Made by a program: the position numbers and the translations under genes. This document shows, in pieces, positions 16,319 to 28,210 of a stretch of DNA of 64,000 bases. Position 1 is the stretch's first letter. Every line of letters begins with the position of its first letter. The stretch is from the NCBI GenBank assembly GCA_015200025.1, contig CP054186.1:1996001-2060000 (forward strand), written 5' to 3'. Below the pieces are notes generated by a model. It worked only from the letters and a program-made list of their open reading frames with translations, ran no database searches and was not told the DNA's origin. Source of the stretch: Phycisphaeraceae bacterium. GTDB lineage: Bacteria > Planctomycetota > Phycisphaerae > Phycisphaerales > UBA1924.

Positions 16319-17206
16319 ATGGTCGAGGCAGCGCGGGAAGTACGGCCGGTGGCGGTGTCGGTGCGCGAGGTGGGGTTCCGCTACCCCAGCCCGCTGGGGG
16401 ACTCGCGCGGGGTCTGGGCGCTCGAGGGGGTGTCCCTCGAGGTGAGGGCGGGAGAGAGGCTTGGGATCTTGGGCCCCAACGGCGGGGGCAAGAGCACGTT
16501 GATCAAGTTGATGCTGGGGCTGTTGGAGCCGACGCGGGGGCGGGTGGAGGTGCTGGGGATGTCGCCCCGGGAGGCGGTACGAGAGGGGTTGGTGGGGTAC
16601 GTGGCGCAGCGGTGCGAGGCGGAGCTGTCGTTCCCCGTGACGGGTCGGCAGGCGGTGATGATGTCGGCGGTGGTGGGGTTGTCGGCGTGGCGCGGGGTCC
16701 CGCCGGAGGTTGAGGCGAGGGTGGACCGGGCTTTGGGGTTGGTGGGGGCGTCGGGGTATTCGGGGGAGGCGGTGGGGCGGCTGTCGGGGGGTCAGCTGCA
16801 GCGGGTGCTGATCGCGAGGGCGTTGGCGCGCGGGCCTCGGGTGCTGCTGCTGGACGAGCCGACGGTGGGCGTGGACCCGGCGGGTCAGCGGCAGTTCAGC
16901 GCGATGCTGGAGGGGTTGTCGCGGGACGCGGGACTGACGATCGTGGTGGTGAGCCATGATCTGCGGACGGTGGCGTCGGGGTGCGACCGCGTGGCGTGCC
17001 TGAGCCGGACGCTGCACTATCACGAGTCGCCGCGCGGGCTGACGCCGGCGGTCTTGGCGGAGGTGTTCCGTCACGACGTCTCGGCGATCTTCGGGGATGT
17101 TCACGTGGACGCGCACCGGGCGGGCGAGTGCGGGCATTCGCACGATCACGGGGCGGGTGGGGCGGGTGGGGTGGGTGGGGCGTGCGAGGGAGGGAAGGTC
17201 CCGTGA
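16319..17206 (+). CDS. zinc/manganese-type ABC transporter ATP-binding protein
   Basis: ATPase subunit of 295 aa. Walker A is GPNGGGKST (about 52-60), the signature LSGGQLQR, Walker B VLLLDEP and the switch histidine in VVSHD. The last 30 residues carry a histidine-rich segment (HRAGECGHSHDHG), often seen in zinc transport ATPases and able to bind metal. A second ATG in frame at 16307 is possible. Its TGA stop overlaps the GTG start of the permease gene (GTGA at 17203-17206). No substrate-binding protein gene (ZnuA/MntA) adjoins the pair, so it must be encoded elsewhere. Confidence 0.9.
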   Translation: MVEAAREVRPVAVSVREVGFRYPSPLGDSRGVWALEGVSLEVRAGERLGILGPNGGGKSTLIKLMLGLLEPTRGRVEVLGMSPREAVREGLVGYVAQRCEAELSFPVTGRQAVMMSAVVGLSAWRGVPPEVEARVDRALGLVGASGYSGEAVGRLSGGQLQRVLIARALARGPRVLLLDEPTVGVDPAGQRQFSAMLEGLSRDAGLTIVVVSHDLRTVASGCDRVACLSRTLHYHESPRGLTPAVLAEVFRHDVSAIFGDVHVDAHRAGECGHSHDHGAGGAGGVGGACEGGKVP

Positions 17207-18087
17207 GGACGCTGGAGTATCTGCGGGAGCTTCCGGAGGTTTTCTGGCCGCCGTGCGTGGTGGCGTTGTGCCTGGTGCCGCTGTGTTCGGTGCTGAGCGT
17301 GATCGTGTGCCTCAAGCGTCTGGCGTTCATCGGCCAGGGGATCAGTCACGCGGGGTTCGGGGGGATCGGCGTGGCGGCGGTGCTCGGGTTGGTCGGGACG
17401 GGGCTGACGGCGTCGCAGACGGTCGCGCAGTTCGCGGTGGTGGTGGGGTTCTGCGCGGCGTCGGCGGTGGTGGTGGGGGTGCTGTCGGGCCGGGGGAGGC
17501 CCGGGGGCGGGGCGGGCACGGGCGGGCCCGCCGGGGGCGCGGACACGGCCATCGGCATCGTGCTGGTCGCGTCGATGGCGCTGGGGGCGGTGCTGGTGCA
17601 CGTGTCCAGCTCGAACTTCGCGTGGGAGAGTTTCCTCTTCGGGTACCTGCTGGGGAAGGGGTGGGCGGACGTGTGGGTGGCGCTGTCGGCGTCGGCGGGG
17701 GTCCTGGGGGCGCTGTGGTGGGCGAGGAGGCCGCTGCTGTTCTGGGCGTTCGACGAGCCGTCGGCCGAGGCGTTCGGGGTCAGGGCCCGCGGGGTGCGGG
17801 TGGGGCTCATGATCCTGCTGGCGCTGGCGACGGTGACCACGATGAAGCTGGCGGGGGTGGTGATGGCGTCGGCGTTGCTGGTGCTGCCCGGGGCGACGGC
17901 GCTGCTGATGAGCGCCCGGCTCGGGGCGGTGATGTGGGCGAGCGTCGGGGTGGCGTTGGTCGGGGTGGTGGGCGGGTTGGTGCTTTCGTTCGAGGCCAAT
18001 TGGCCGCCGGGGCCTGCGATCGTGACGGTGCTGACCGTCGAGTACCTGGCGGCGCGGGTGGTGTCGGGGGTCCGCGGGGGCGCGTGA
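17203..18087 (+). CDS. zinc/manganese-type ABC transporter permease (ABC-3 family)
   Basis: Integral membrane protein of 294 aa with eight or nine hydrophobic helices. It has family features GQGISHAGFGGIGVA (about 46-60), FGYLLG, DEPSAEAFGVRARGVR (cytoplasmic coupling loop) and VMASALLVLPGATALL. It partners the ATPase encoded just upstream and its GTG start overlaps that gene's stop. It imports Zn(II) or Mn(II) across the inner membrane; the metal cannot be decided from sequence alone. It converges on the anti-sigma gene with a 42-bp gap. Confidence 0.9.
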   Translation: MRTLEYLRELPEVFWPPCVVALCLVPLCSVLSVIVCLKRLAFIGQGISHAGFGGIGVAAVLGLVGTGLTASQTVAQFAVVVGFCAASAVVVGVLSGRGRPGGGAGTGGPAGGADTAIGIVLVASMALGAVLVHVSSSNFAWESFLFGYLLGKGWADVWVALSASAGVLGALWWARRPLLFWAFDEPSAEAFGVRARGVRVGLMILLALATVTTMKLAGVVMASALLVLPGATALLMSARLGAVMWASVGVALVGVVGGLVLSFEANWPPGPAIVTVLTVEYLAARVVSGVRGGA

Positions 18088-18129
18088 GCGGCGGCGCGCG
18101 GGGCGGGCGGCCGCGGCGGGCGTCGCGGG

Positions 18130-18990
18130 CTACTTGGGCGAGGCGATCATCAGCAGGCGTTGCTTTTTGGTGACGACGACGCCGCCGGGTTCTTCAACGG
18201 TGACCGCGAAGACGGCCGGATCGCGGACCTGGAGCTTCGCGTTGATGGGCACGATGTAGTCCCCGGTGGCCGGGTCACGGAACGCCGAGCGGATATCGAA
18301 GACCCCGCCGTCGACGGGGAACTGGTTGAGCAGGTCGCCGCGTTCGGGGTCGGTGCGTCCCTGGTCGAAGATCCAGAGTTGGTATTGCTCGCGCGCGGGG
18401 TCGTTGGGGGAGAGCCCCGAGATGCGCATGAAGCCCTTCTGGGCGGTGTTGCTCCAGACGATGTCACCCTTGACGGTGTTGCCCGAGGGGTCGGGCCCGG
18501 GCTGCCAGTCGATGTTGAGCAGGTCGGGCGCTTCGAGAAGGGTTCGCCGCTCGTGGGCGTAATCCGGGACGACCGCGGGGGTCGGGGCTCGGCGGGTCGA
18601 ATAGAGGATGAACGAGAAGGTGATGGCGGCGGCGGCGGCGGCCCAGCCGACCCAGGCCAGAGCGGCCTGGGCCGAGAGGCTCGGGTGGATCAGCCCGCTC
18701 GGCGCCGGTCGCGGAGCCGACGACGGGGATTGGGCGCGGACGATGGACTCGCCGATGGCCTGGAGCCTGGCCCGGGCGGCCGGCGGGAGCGGGGGCGGGG
18801 GCGCATCGCCCAGGGCGGGGAGGAGGGCCGCGGCGGCGTGCTCGAAGTCGGGGACCGGCCCGGTGCCGTGGGGGCGGCGGAGCCGATCGATGAGTTCGGC
18901 GGCGTCGTCGGGCGCGAGGCGCCCGAGCGCGTGGTCGGCGAGGAGCTCGTGGAGCCGGGCGTCGTGGTTGTGGTGGGAGGTGTTGCTCAT
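18130..18990 (-). CDS. anti-sigma factor, RskA-type
   Basis: 286-aa single-pass membrane protein. The N-terminal cytosolic helical region (LHELLADHALGRLAPDDAAE, residues 13-32) resembles anti-sigma domains. A Pro/Ala-rich linker leads to one transmembrane helix (about residues 113-132), then a periplasmic RskA-like C-terminal domain (DIVWSNTAQKGFMRISGL, QYQLWIFDQ, FAVTVEEPGG). It would hold the ECF factor encoded immediately upstream at the membrane until signalled. The two genes overlap by ATGA (18987-18990). Confidence 0.87.
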   Translation of the reverse strand: MSNTSHHNHDARLHELLADHALGRLAPDDAAELIDRLRRPHGTGPVPDFEHAAAALLPALGDAPPPPLPPAARARLQAIGESIVRAQSPSSAPRPAPSGLIHPSLSAQAALAWVGWAAAAAAITFSFILYSTRRAPTPAVVPDYAHERRTLLEAPDLLNIDWQPGPDPSGNTVKGDIVWSNTAQKGFMRISGLSPNDPAREQYQLWIFDQGRTDPERGDLLNQFPVDGGVFDIRSAFRDPATGDYIVPINAKLQVRDPAVFAVTVEEPGGVVVTKKQRLLMIASPK

Positions 18991-19565
18991 GGCGCCACCC
19001 CCCTGGCCTGAGTCGCCGGGCCGCGGGACCCGTCGAGGAGTTCGCGGAGGCGGATGAGCCCGCGGCGGATGCGGGTTTTGACGGTGCCCAGGGGGTGGCC
19101 CGTCAGGGTGGCGATGCGGTCGTGGCTCATCCCATGGTAGAGCGCGAACCACAACGCCTGTTGCTCGTCGGTGTGCAGTTTGTTGAAGGCGTCGGCCGCC
19201 CGGGCCACGTCCTCCCCGAGCGACGCGGGGGTGTGCGTGGCCGGCCGGTCGGTCGCCCTGGGTTCGAGGTGGGGCTCGTGGGGCACGGGCCTCGGCCTCG
19301 ACGCGGCGCGGCGCTGGCGGTCGATCAGGCGGCGGTGGGCGATGGTCGCGATGAACGAGGCCTCGGACCCCAGCGCGGGGTTGTAGCGGCCCGCCGAACG
19401 CCAGACGTCGACGAAGATCTCCTGCACCGCGTCCTCGACGTCCTCGCCCAGGGGCTTGAGGTACCGCTCGGCGAGCGACCACACCACGCCCCCGTACTCG
19501 TCGAGGCACGCGGCGACGGCGGAGGCGTCGCCCGAGGCGATGCGATGGAGGAACGCGGTGCTCAT
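18987..19565 (-). CDS. ECF RNA polymerase sigma factor
   Basis: 192-aa extracytoplasmic-function sigma factor. Region 2 is VEDAVQEIFVDVWRSAGRYN (residues 43-62) followed by FIATIAHRRLIDRQRR. Region 4 is GMSHDRIATLTGHPLGTVKT. Regions are separated by a short polar linker, as usual for group 4 factors. It is co-translated with the anti-sigma factor and divergent from a PEP-CTERM protein gene. I could not identify its own promoter with confidence. Confidence 0.92.
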   Translation of the reverse strand: MSTAFLHRIASGDASAVAACLDEYGGVVWSLAERYLKPLGEDVEDAVQEIFVDVWRSAGRYNPALGSEASFIATIAHRRLIDRQRRAASRPRPVPHEPHLEPRATDRPATHTPASLGEDVARAADAFNKLHTDEQQALWFALYHGMSHDRIATLTGHPLGTVKTRIRRGLIRLRELLDGSRGPATQARGVAP

Positions 19566-19817
19566 CCGGTCGGGTGTGAATGTACGCCCGGCACGGGCGG
19601 ATTGCTTTCGTACGCAATTTTATCTCGGGCGCCATCCGGCGGGCGGTCGCCAGCGATGGAACGTCGAGCAGAGCGAGGCTTGGGTAGGGTGGTGGTTCGA
19701 GGTGGGGGCGGTGGGGGGTGGGGGGTGGGGGGATCGTGGGACCGGGTGTCGGAGTGTCGGGCGTCGGCGTGTGGCCGGCGCCGGGTCCTCCATGGTTGCA
19801 ACGCGAGGGAGTTCGTG

Positions 19818-20684
19818 ATGAAGAGCGTGAGGACGATGACGGGCGTGGCGGCGTTCGCGGCGGTGGCGGCGTTCGCGGGGTCGGCGTCGGCGGAACTGAT
19901 CTACGGCGTGACGCTCGAGCAGACGCTCGTGACGTTCAACAGCAACGCCCCGGGGACGATCCTCAGCGGGGTCGCCATCAGCGGGCTGCAGGCCAACGAG
20001 GTCATCCGCGGGATCGATCTCCGCCCGGCGACCGGCGAACTGTACGCCCTGGGGAGTTTCAGCCGGCTCTACAAGATCAACCCGCTGACCGGGGCGGCGA
20101 CGCAAGTCGGGTCGCCCTTCGGGACGACGCTCAACGGGTCGTCGTTCGGGTTCGACTTCAACCCGCAGGTCGACCGGATCCGGATCGTCAGCGACGCGGA
20201 CCAGAACCTCCGCGCCCACCCCGACACCGGCGCCGTCGTCGCCGTCGACGGGACGCTGGCGTACAACGCGGGCGACTCGGGCTTCGGCATGAACCCCAAC
20301 GTGGTGGCGGCGGCGTACACCAACAACACCGCCGGGACCCCCAGCACGGTGCTGTACGTCGTCGACAGCCTCCGCGACGTGCTGGCGATCCAGAACCCGC
20401 CCAACGCGGGCGGGCTGACCACCGTCGGGCTCCTGGGGACGGACGTGACCGACCTCGCCGGGTTCGATATCTCGGGCGCGACGGGGACGGCGTACATGGT
20501 CATCCGCGACGCGATGCTCGCCCGCTCGACGCTGTGGACCGTGAACCTGTCGACGGGCCAGGGCACGATGATCGGTGAGATCGGGGGCGGGGCGATCCTG
20601 ACCTCGATGACGGTGGTTCCCGCGCCGGGGGCCGTGGGGCTCCTGGCGGCGGCGGGGGCCTTCGGGGTGCGTCGCCGTCGCTGA
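19818..20684 (+). CDS. DUF4394-domain exported protein with PEP-CTERM-like tail
   Basis: 288-aa exported protein. A signal peptide ends at SASA (about residue 25). A DUF4394-type beta-propeller-like domain follows (TLVTFNSNAPG, GIDLRPATGELYALG, GFDFNPQVDRIRIVSDA, LDVTDLAGFDI-like strands). The C-terminus VPAPGAVGLLAAAGAFGVRRRR is the planctomycete form of the PEP-CTERM/VPxPG sorting tail (motif, helix, Arg cluster), recognised by an exosortase-like enzyme. The start ATG has a GAGGGAG ribosome-binding site. It is divergent from the ECF sigma gene; regulation by that factor is possible but not shown. Confidence 0.87.
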   Translation: MKSVRTMTGVAAFAAVAAFAGSASAELIYGVTLEQTLVTFNSNAPGTILSGVAISGLQANEVIRGIDLRPATGELYALGSFSRLYKINPLTGAATQVGSPFGTTLNGSSFGFDFNPQVDRIRIVSDADQNLRAHPDTGAVVAVDGTLAYNAGDSGFGMNPNVVAAAYTNNTAGTPSTVLYVVDSLRDVLAIQNPPNAGGLTTVGLLGTDVTDLAGFDISGATGTAYMVIRDAMLARSTLWTVNLSTGQGTMIGEIGGGAILTSMTVVPAPGAVGLLAAAGAFGVRRRR

Positions 20685-20719
20685 TCGGCGAAGGTGAAGG
20701 ATGGGAATCCGCTCTCAGG

Positions 20720-20748
20720 CGGCCGGGGCGAGTGGTTCGTCCCGGCCG
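20720..20748 (+). terminator. stem-loop after the PEP-CTERM gene, weak terminator candidate
   Basis: An 8-bp perfect outer stem (20720-20727 with 20741-20748), with further pairing inside the loop, lies 36 bp after the stop. No T-run follows, so it may be a processing or 3'-end-stabilising hairpin. Confidence 0.35.
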
Positions 20749-20788
20749 TCGCGTGCGCCTAACTTCCGGTGCCGATCGGGAGCCGAGC

Positions 20789-21283
20789 ATGCCCATGACG
20801 AAAGAAGGTCTCGTGTCGTTTCTCCGCTGGACGCGCGGGGTGTCGGAGTCCATGCTGCGGGAGTGGCCGGTGGACCGGTACACCTTCCAGCGGACCCCCG
20901 AGGACAACCACCCGCTCTGGGTCATGGGCCACCTCGCCGTGACCGACGTGTGGACGGCGGGCGTGCTCGGCGCCACGGGCGTGACGGTCCCCGAGTCGTT
21001 CCGAACCCTCTTCGGCCAGGGCACGTCGCCCTCGGCGGACGCCTCGGCGTACCCGCCGGTGCCCGAGGTCCGGCGCGTCTTTGACGAGACACACACGGCG
21101 CTGGTCGGGTGGCTCGCGGGCGCGTCCGATGACGTGCTGATGAAGCCGCTGGTCGAGAAATCCGGCGGGTTCGCGGCCGACGGGTACGACGCGGTCGCGA
21201 AGCACGCGTGGCACGAGGCCTGGCACTTCGGGCAGGTCGCGACGCTCCGCAAGGCCTTGGGGCTCCCCAAGGTCATCGGGTGA
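20789..21283 (+). CDS. DinB-like four-helix protein
   Basis: 164-aa DinB/YfiT-superfamily protein. The pattern of long helices contains the three widely spaced metal-type histidines in HPLWVMGHLAVTD (helix 2) and WHEAWHFGQVATLRK (near residue 145-160). The superfamily includes thiol (mycothiol/bacillithiol)-dependent transferases and many proteins of unknown activity. The ATG at 20789 is preceded by GGGAGC. It stands alone between a PEP-CTERM gene and the convergent cyclophilin gene. Confidence 0.75.
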   Translation: MPMTKEGLVSFLRWTRGVSESMLREWPVDRYTFQRTPEDNHPLWVMGHLAVTDVWTAGVLGATGVTVPESFRTLFGQGTSPSADASAYPPVPEVRRVFDETHTALVGWLAGASDDVLMKPLVEKSGGFAADGYDAVAKHAWHEAWHFGQVATLRKALGLPKVIG

Positions 21284-21313
21284 CGATCGCCGGGTGTGTT
21301 GTTCGCGGCGGGG

Positions 21314-21811
21314 TCAGGCGTCGAGACGCCGGGCGGCGGTGATCTCGATGGTGGTCTTGGGCACGTCCTGGTGCCCGGCCTTGGACCCGGTGGGGGCCTT
21401 GCGGATCTGATCGACGACCTCCATCCCGGCGACGACCTTGCCGAAGACGGCGTAGGCGGCGCCGTCGCTCTGGGGTCGGTCGAGGAAGGCGTTGTCGGCG
21501 ACGTTGATGAAGAACTGGGAAGAGGCCGAGTCGGGGCGGCCGCCGATCCGGGCCATCGCGATGGTACCCTTGAGGTTCTTGAGCCCGTTCTGCCACTCGT
21601 TCTTGATGGTGGGGCGGGTGGGCTTCTGGGTCATGTCGGGGGTGAAGCCCCCGCCCTGGATCATGAACCCGTCGATGACGCGGTGGAAGATCGTGCCGGC
21701 GTAGTGCCCCGAATCGACGTAGTCGAGGAAGTTCTTGGTGGAAATGGGGGCCTTGTCGGCGTCGAGTTCGAGGGTGATCTCGCCGAGGGTGGTGGTCAGG
21801 TGGACCTTCAT
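21314..21811 (-). CDS. ppiB: peptidyl-prolyl cis-trans isomerase, cyclophilin type
   Basis: 165-aa single-domain cyclophilin without signal peptide, matching bacterial PpiB length. Core motifs [13 protein letters not shown] (R44 and F49 region), SASSQFFIN and [14 protein letters not shown] are intact, so it should catalyse proline isomerisation in the cytosol. The frame extends further upstream, but ATG 21811 directly precedes the first beta-strand ([16 protein letters not shown]) and has AAGGAA upstream. Confidence 0.93.
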   Translation of the reverse strand: MKVHLTTTLGEITLELDADKAPISTKNFLDYVDSGHYAGTIFHRVIDGFMIQGGGFTPDMTQKPTRPTIKNEWQNGLKNLKGTIAMARIGGRPDSASSQFFINVADNAFLDRPQSDGAAYAVFGKVVAGMEVVDQIRKAPTGSKAGHQDVPKTTIEITAARRLDA

Positions 21812-21903
21812 GGGTGATTTCCTTCCGTGAGATTCCGGGTCGGGCTGCGGCACCGGGCCGATAGGATAGAGCGCTCGTGCCGGGTTCCCAAGGAGTCCAC
21901 CGC

Positions 21904-23049
21904 ATGAAACTCGGGCTTTCGGTCAGCATCGCGGCGTGGGTCGTGGCGTCGGGCGTGTGCGTGGCCGCGTCGGGGCAGGTCCGGGCCCCCTCGCCCAGCA
22001 CGCCGGACCGGGCCCAGCCCGCGCCCAAGGACCGGCTCGAGGCCCCCCCCGAGCGTGCACGCCCCGAAGTAACGCCCGCGCCGCGGGCCGCCTCGCCCGA
22101 CGTGGACCTGAGGCCCAGGTTCAAACTCGGGGCCGACCGCCGACTCAGGATCGACACCCGCTCGATCACCACCACGCGCGGCGGGATCGACGTGGATTCC
22201 ATCCTCAACCCCGGGGGCGCTAAAAAGGGCGCGGAACCGGAGGACACATCCTCGGCGACGCAGGAGTGGGTCCTGATCTTCCGTCCCAAGGAGCTGCTCG
22301 AGGGCGGGGGGGCGAAGGTCGAGGTCGAGTTCGAGTCGATCAAGGCGAAGATCGAGAACTCGATGGGCGTCGACGAGTTCGACAGCACCAAGCCCGCGAA
22401 GAAACCCGCCGCCCAGCCCGACCCGCTCGCCCGGCTCTCGGGCATCGGGATGCTCGAGGGCATGCTCCGTCCTCTGGTCGGCGAGACCATGCGCGTGACC
22501 TTCGACCGCGACGGGCAGGTGGTCAGCGTCGAGGGCGGCGAAAGGTTCGCGGCCGTGTTCGAGGGGGCGGCCGGGGGGATCGGGCTGCCCGGCGGCGCCG
22601 GCGCGGCCGGTGGCGGTGGTGCGGCCGGTGGGGGTGGTGGGGCCGGTGGGGGTGGTGGGGGGGCCAGATCGCTGATCGGACGGATCCTTTCGCCCGCGCC
22701 GGGGAAGACCTCCGCCCGGGTGGGCGAGTCGTGGACGACGCGAGACACGTTCGACCTCTCGCTGGCGGGGCGGCTGAAGCTCACGAGCACGACGAAGGTC
22801 CGCGAGGCCCGCGGCGGGGTGGCCAAGCTCGACCTCGACGGCACGATCGAGCCGGACTCGCCCGGGGCCGGCGGCGGGCTGGTGTCCATCAAGGGCGGGA
22901 CGCACAAGGGCGGGGCGGAGTGGGATCTCGAGGACGGGTTCATCCGCGCGATGAACCTGGCCCAGACGCTCGAGGCGGAGACCGAGATCGCGGGCATGAA
23001 ATCGTCCTCGACGAGCGTCCAGACGACGACCGTGACCCGGGTCCGTTGA
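21904..23049 (+). CDS. exported DUF6263-like protein with Gly-rich insert
   Basis: 381-aa protein with a signal peptide (residues 1-25) followed by a proline/charged low-complexity stretch. A beta-rich domain has alternating strands ([63 protein letters not shown]), as in the DUF6263 family of unknown function. Residues about 220-258 are almost pure Gly/Ala. No enzymatic motif is seen. It is divergent from ppiB and lies 51 bp before the LysR gene. Confidence 0.65.
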   Translation: MKLGLSVSIAAWVVASGVCVAASGQVRAPSPSTPDRAQPAPKDRLEAPPERARPEVTPAPRAASPDVDLRPRFKLGADRRLRIDTRSITTTRGGIDVDSILNPGGAKKGAEPEDTSSATQEWVLIFRPKELLEGGGAKVEVEFESIKAKIENSMGVDEFDSTKPAKKPAAQPDPLARLSGIGMLEGMLRPLVGETMRVTFDRDGQVVSVEGGERFAAVFEGAAGGIGLPGGAGAAGGGGAAGGGGGAGGGGGGARSLIGRILSPAPGKTSARVGESWTTRDTFDLSLAGRLKLTSTTKVREARGGVAKLDLDGTIEPDSPGAGGGLVSIKGGTHKGGAEWDLEDGFIRAMNLAQTLEAETEIAGMKSSSTSVQTTTVTRVR

Positions 23050-23100
23050 ACGGTGGTCGGGGGCTCGTGCGCCGGACGCGGGGGGTGTATCGTGGGCGTC

Positions 23101-24024
23101 ATGGAACTGACGCCGATGCGGTACTTCCTCGCCATCGCGCGGACGGGGCACCTGACGCGGGCGGCCCGCGAGGTCGGGGTCACCCAGCCGGCGCTCTCGG
23201 CGATGCTGCGCAAGCTCGAACGCGAACTGGGCTCGGCCCTGGTCGAGCGGACGGGACGCGGGGTGTCGCTGACCGAGTCGGGCCGGGCGTTCCTGCGCCA
23301 CGCCGAGGACGCCGTGCGGGCGGGCGAGCGCGCGGCGCGGGCGGTCCGGGAGATCGCCGGGCTCGAGGCCGGCTCGATCCGGGTCGGCGGCGGGGCGACG
23401 GCGGTGGCGTACCTGCTCCCGCCGGCGGTCTCACGCGTGCGACGGGCTCACCCGGGGCTGAGGTTCTATGTCCGGGAGGCGGGGTCGAGCGCGGTGGCGT
23501 CGGCGGTCGCGTCGGGCGAGCTCGACATGGGGATCGTGACGCTCCCGGTCATCGCCCCGGGGGCCGAGGACCTGGTCAAAGCGCCGCTGGTCGAGGATGA
23601 ACTCCGGATGATCGTCCCCGAGGGGCACCGCCTCGCGGGCCGCGCCTCCTTCCGGTGGGCGGACCTCGTCGGCGAGGACGTGGTGGCCTTCGAGGCGGGG
23701 ACGGCGGTGCGGCAGATGATCGACCGCGGGGCGGCGTCGGCGGGGGTGTCGCTCAACGTGGTGATGGAGGTCCGTTCGATCGAATCAATCACATCGATGG
23801 TGGGGGCGGGGATCGGGGTGGGGTTCGTCAGCCGGTTCGCGCTGGCGCCCGCCGACGCCGCGGGGGGACGGGGGACCGGCGCGGCCGGGCTCTCCTGCCG
23901 CGACGGGAGGCTCACACGCCGGCTCGCGGTGGTGCGCCGGCGGGACCGCGCCCCGAGCCCGGCGGCGGCGATGTTCGAGGGGGTGCTGCGCGAACGGGGG
24001 CGTTCGATCCATAAACAGGATTAA
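23101..24024 (+). CDS. LysR-family transcriptional regulator
   Basis: 307-aa regulator. The N-terminal winged helix-turn-helix ([20 protein letters not shown], residues 17-36) is followed by a two-lobed substrate-binding effector domain ([41 protein letters not shown]). It reads in the same direction as the aconitase gene 125 bp downstream, unlike the usual divergent LysR layout. Control of aconitase is possible but unproven. The C-terminus is Arg-rich. Confidence 0.9.
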   Translation: MELTPMRYFLAIARTGHLTRAAREVGVTQPALSAMLRKLERELGSALVERTGRGVSLTESGRAFLRHAEDAVRAGERAARAVREIAGLEAGSIRVGGGATAVAYLLPPAVSRVRRAHPGLRFYVREAGSSAVASAVASGELDMGIVTLPVIAPGAEDLVKAPLVEDELRMIVPEGHRLAGRASFRWADLVGEDVVAFEAGTAVRQMIDRGAASAGVSLNVVMEVRSIESITSMVGAGIGVGFVSRFALAPADAAGGRGTGAAGLSCRDGRLTRRLAVVRRRDRAPSPAAAMFEGVLRERGRSIHKQD

Positions 24025-24149
24025 TCGGAACGCGTATCACGATTGATTCGATTCATGGCGAACAGAGCGTATGGTTGACCGTGGGTGCGGGGAGCGCGAC
24101 GGGGACGCCGGCCCGATGGCCGGGGCCCCGGGCGCACGGAGCCGACGCC

Positions 24150-26921
<2,772 letters not shown>

Positions 26922-26946
26922 GCGTGCGAAGGTCCCGGAGGCCGCG

Positions 26947-27384
26947 ATGAACCCGGCGCCGTACCTCCAGCCGGTGGCGTGGGGCGAGATGGACGCCCTG
27001 GGACACGTGAACAACGCGGTGTACTTCCGGTACATGGAGTCCGCCCGCGTCGCGTTCCTGCTCGCGGCGGGGATCGACCGCCTGCGGCACGCCGACGGGG
27101 TGGGGGTGATCCTCCAGTCGGCCCAGTGCCGGTTCCGCCGGCCCGTGCGCTACCCCGACACGCTGAGCATCACGTCGGTGGTCGAGTCGATCGGCGATGA
27201 TCGCTTCACGCTCGCGCACGAGATGACGAGCCGATCCCTGGGCGAGGTGGCGGCGATCGGCTCGGGGGTGATCGTGGCCTACGACTACACGAGGGGCGTG
27301 AAAGCCCCGCTCCCCCCGGCGTGGCGGTCGGCGCTCGAGGCCGCCCGCGGCCCGTCCGGGCCGGGACCGGTCAGGTCGTCGTGA
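26947..27384 (+). CDS. acyl-CoA thioesterase, 4HBT/YbgC type
   Basis: 145-aa single hot-dog domain. The signature WGEMDALGHVNNAVYFRYME carries the catalytic aspartate D16, and the ESARVAF helix follows, as in YbgC/FcbC thioesterases acting on acyl-CoA or acyl-ACP. It starts 25 bp after acnA and may be co-transcribed. Its last 14 bp overlap the 3' end of the convergent ABC permease gene (27371-27384), an unusually tight tail-to-tail arrangement. Confidence 0.87.
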   Translation: MNPAPYLQPVAWGEMDALGHVNNAVYFRYMESARVAFLLAAGIDRLRHADGVGVILQSAQCRFRRPVRYPDTLSITSVVESIGDDRFTLAHEMTSRSLGEVAAIGSGVIVAYDYTRGVKAPLPPAWRSALEAARGPSGPGPVRSS

Positions 27385-28210
27385 GGTCGCGCCGGACGAA
27401 GTGGGCCGCGGCGAGGGCCCAGAACCCGGCGACAACCCCGCCCAGGATCGCCAGGTCGCGCACCGGCCACGTGCCGTCCATGAGCGTGCGGATGGGGCGG
27501 TAATAGTCCAGCACGCTGAGGAACGCGAGTTTCTTGGTGAACGCCAGCGCGGGGTCGAGGGTGTAGAGGAAGTTGATGAGGATGGAGAACACCGTGGCGA
27601 TGACGACGGCCAGGACCGCCCTCGTGCGGCGGTCGGTCAGCGTCGCCGCCAGGAGCGACCCGCACCCGATCGCCGCGTAGACGAACGCGAGGTTGACGAA
27701 CACCACGCCGAGCCTCGACCAGTCCGGTCGGTACGCGGGGTCGATGAACCGAGAGCCGACATAACTCCCCAGCGGGATCGCCCCCAGGACCAGCAAGGCC
27801 ACCCCGAGCCACGCCGCCGTCTCGGACGCGTACAGCTTGAGCCTCGAGACCGGGAGCGCGAAGAGCACGTCGGCGGTCCCGCGCTCGATCTCGCCCGCGG
27901 GCAGCCTCGTGCACACGACGATGGCGTGGGCGCTCAGGAGGGCGAGGATCACCGGGTGGCTCCACGCGATCGAGAAGGCGACCTCCGAGACCCCCGCGCC
28001 CGCGGAATCGAACCCGAAGAGCGCGTCGCGGAACTCGCGCACCGCCGGCGGGACAAAGCTCCGCTGCATGAACCTCGCCTGCACCCGAGGCAGCGCGTAC
28101 GCGAAGATCGCCGACACCGCCCCCAACACCCCCGCGAACACCAGCGACGTCCACAGCGTCTCCCGCCACGCCCGCAGCAAAAGCCCCAGGTTCACCGGCC
28201 CGCTCCTCAT
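27371..28210 (-). CDS. ABC-2 type transporter permease
   Basis: 279-aa membrane protein with six hydrophobic helices (LVFAGVLGAVSAIFAYAL near the N-terminus, ILALLSAHAIVVCTRLPAGE, FVYAAIGCGSLLAATLTDRR, VLAVVIATVFSILINFLY, ILGGVVAGFWALAAAHFVRR). The ABC-2 layout includes the coupling segment EIERGTADVLFALPVSRLK. It forms an exporter with the ATPase whose gene overlaps it by ATGA (28207-28210). The exported substrate is unknown. Confidence 0.85.
   Translation of the reverse strand: MRSGPVNLGLLLRAWRETLWTSLVFAGVLGAVSAIFAYALPRVQARFMQRSFVPPAVREFRDALFGFDSAGAGVSEVAFSIAWSHPVILALLSAHAIVVCTRLPAGEIERGTADVLFALPVSRLKLYASETAAWLGVALLVLGAIPLGSYVGSRFIDPAYRPDWSRLGVVFVNLAFVYAAIGCGSLLAATLTDRRTRAVLAVVIATVFSILINFLYTLDPALAFTKKLAFLSVLDYYRPIRTLMDGTWPVRDLAILGGVVAGFWALAAAHFVRRDLTTT

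Noticed and set aside
24001..24020. tRNA T-loop-like GTTCGATCC
   Set aside because: The flanking bases do not form the 5-bp T stem, no anticodon or acceptor arms are found, and it lies inside the LysR coding sequence.
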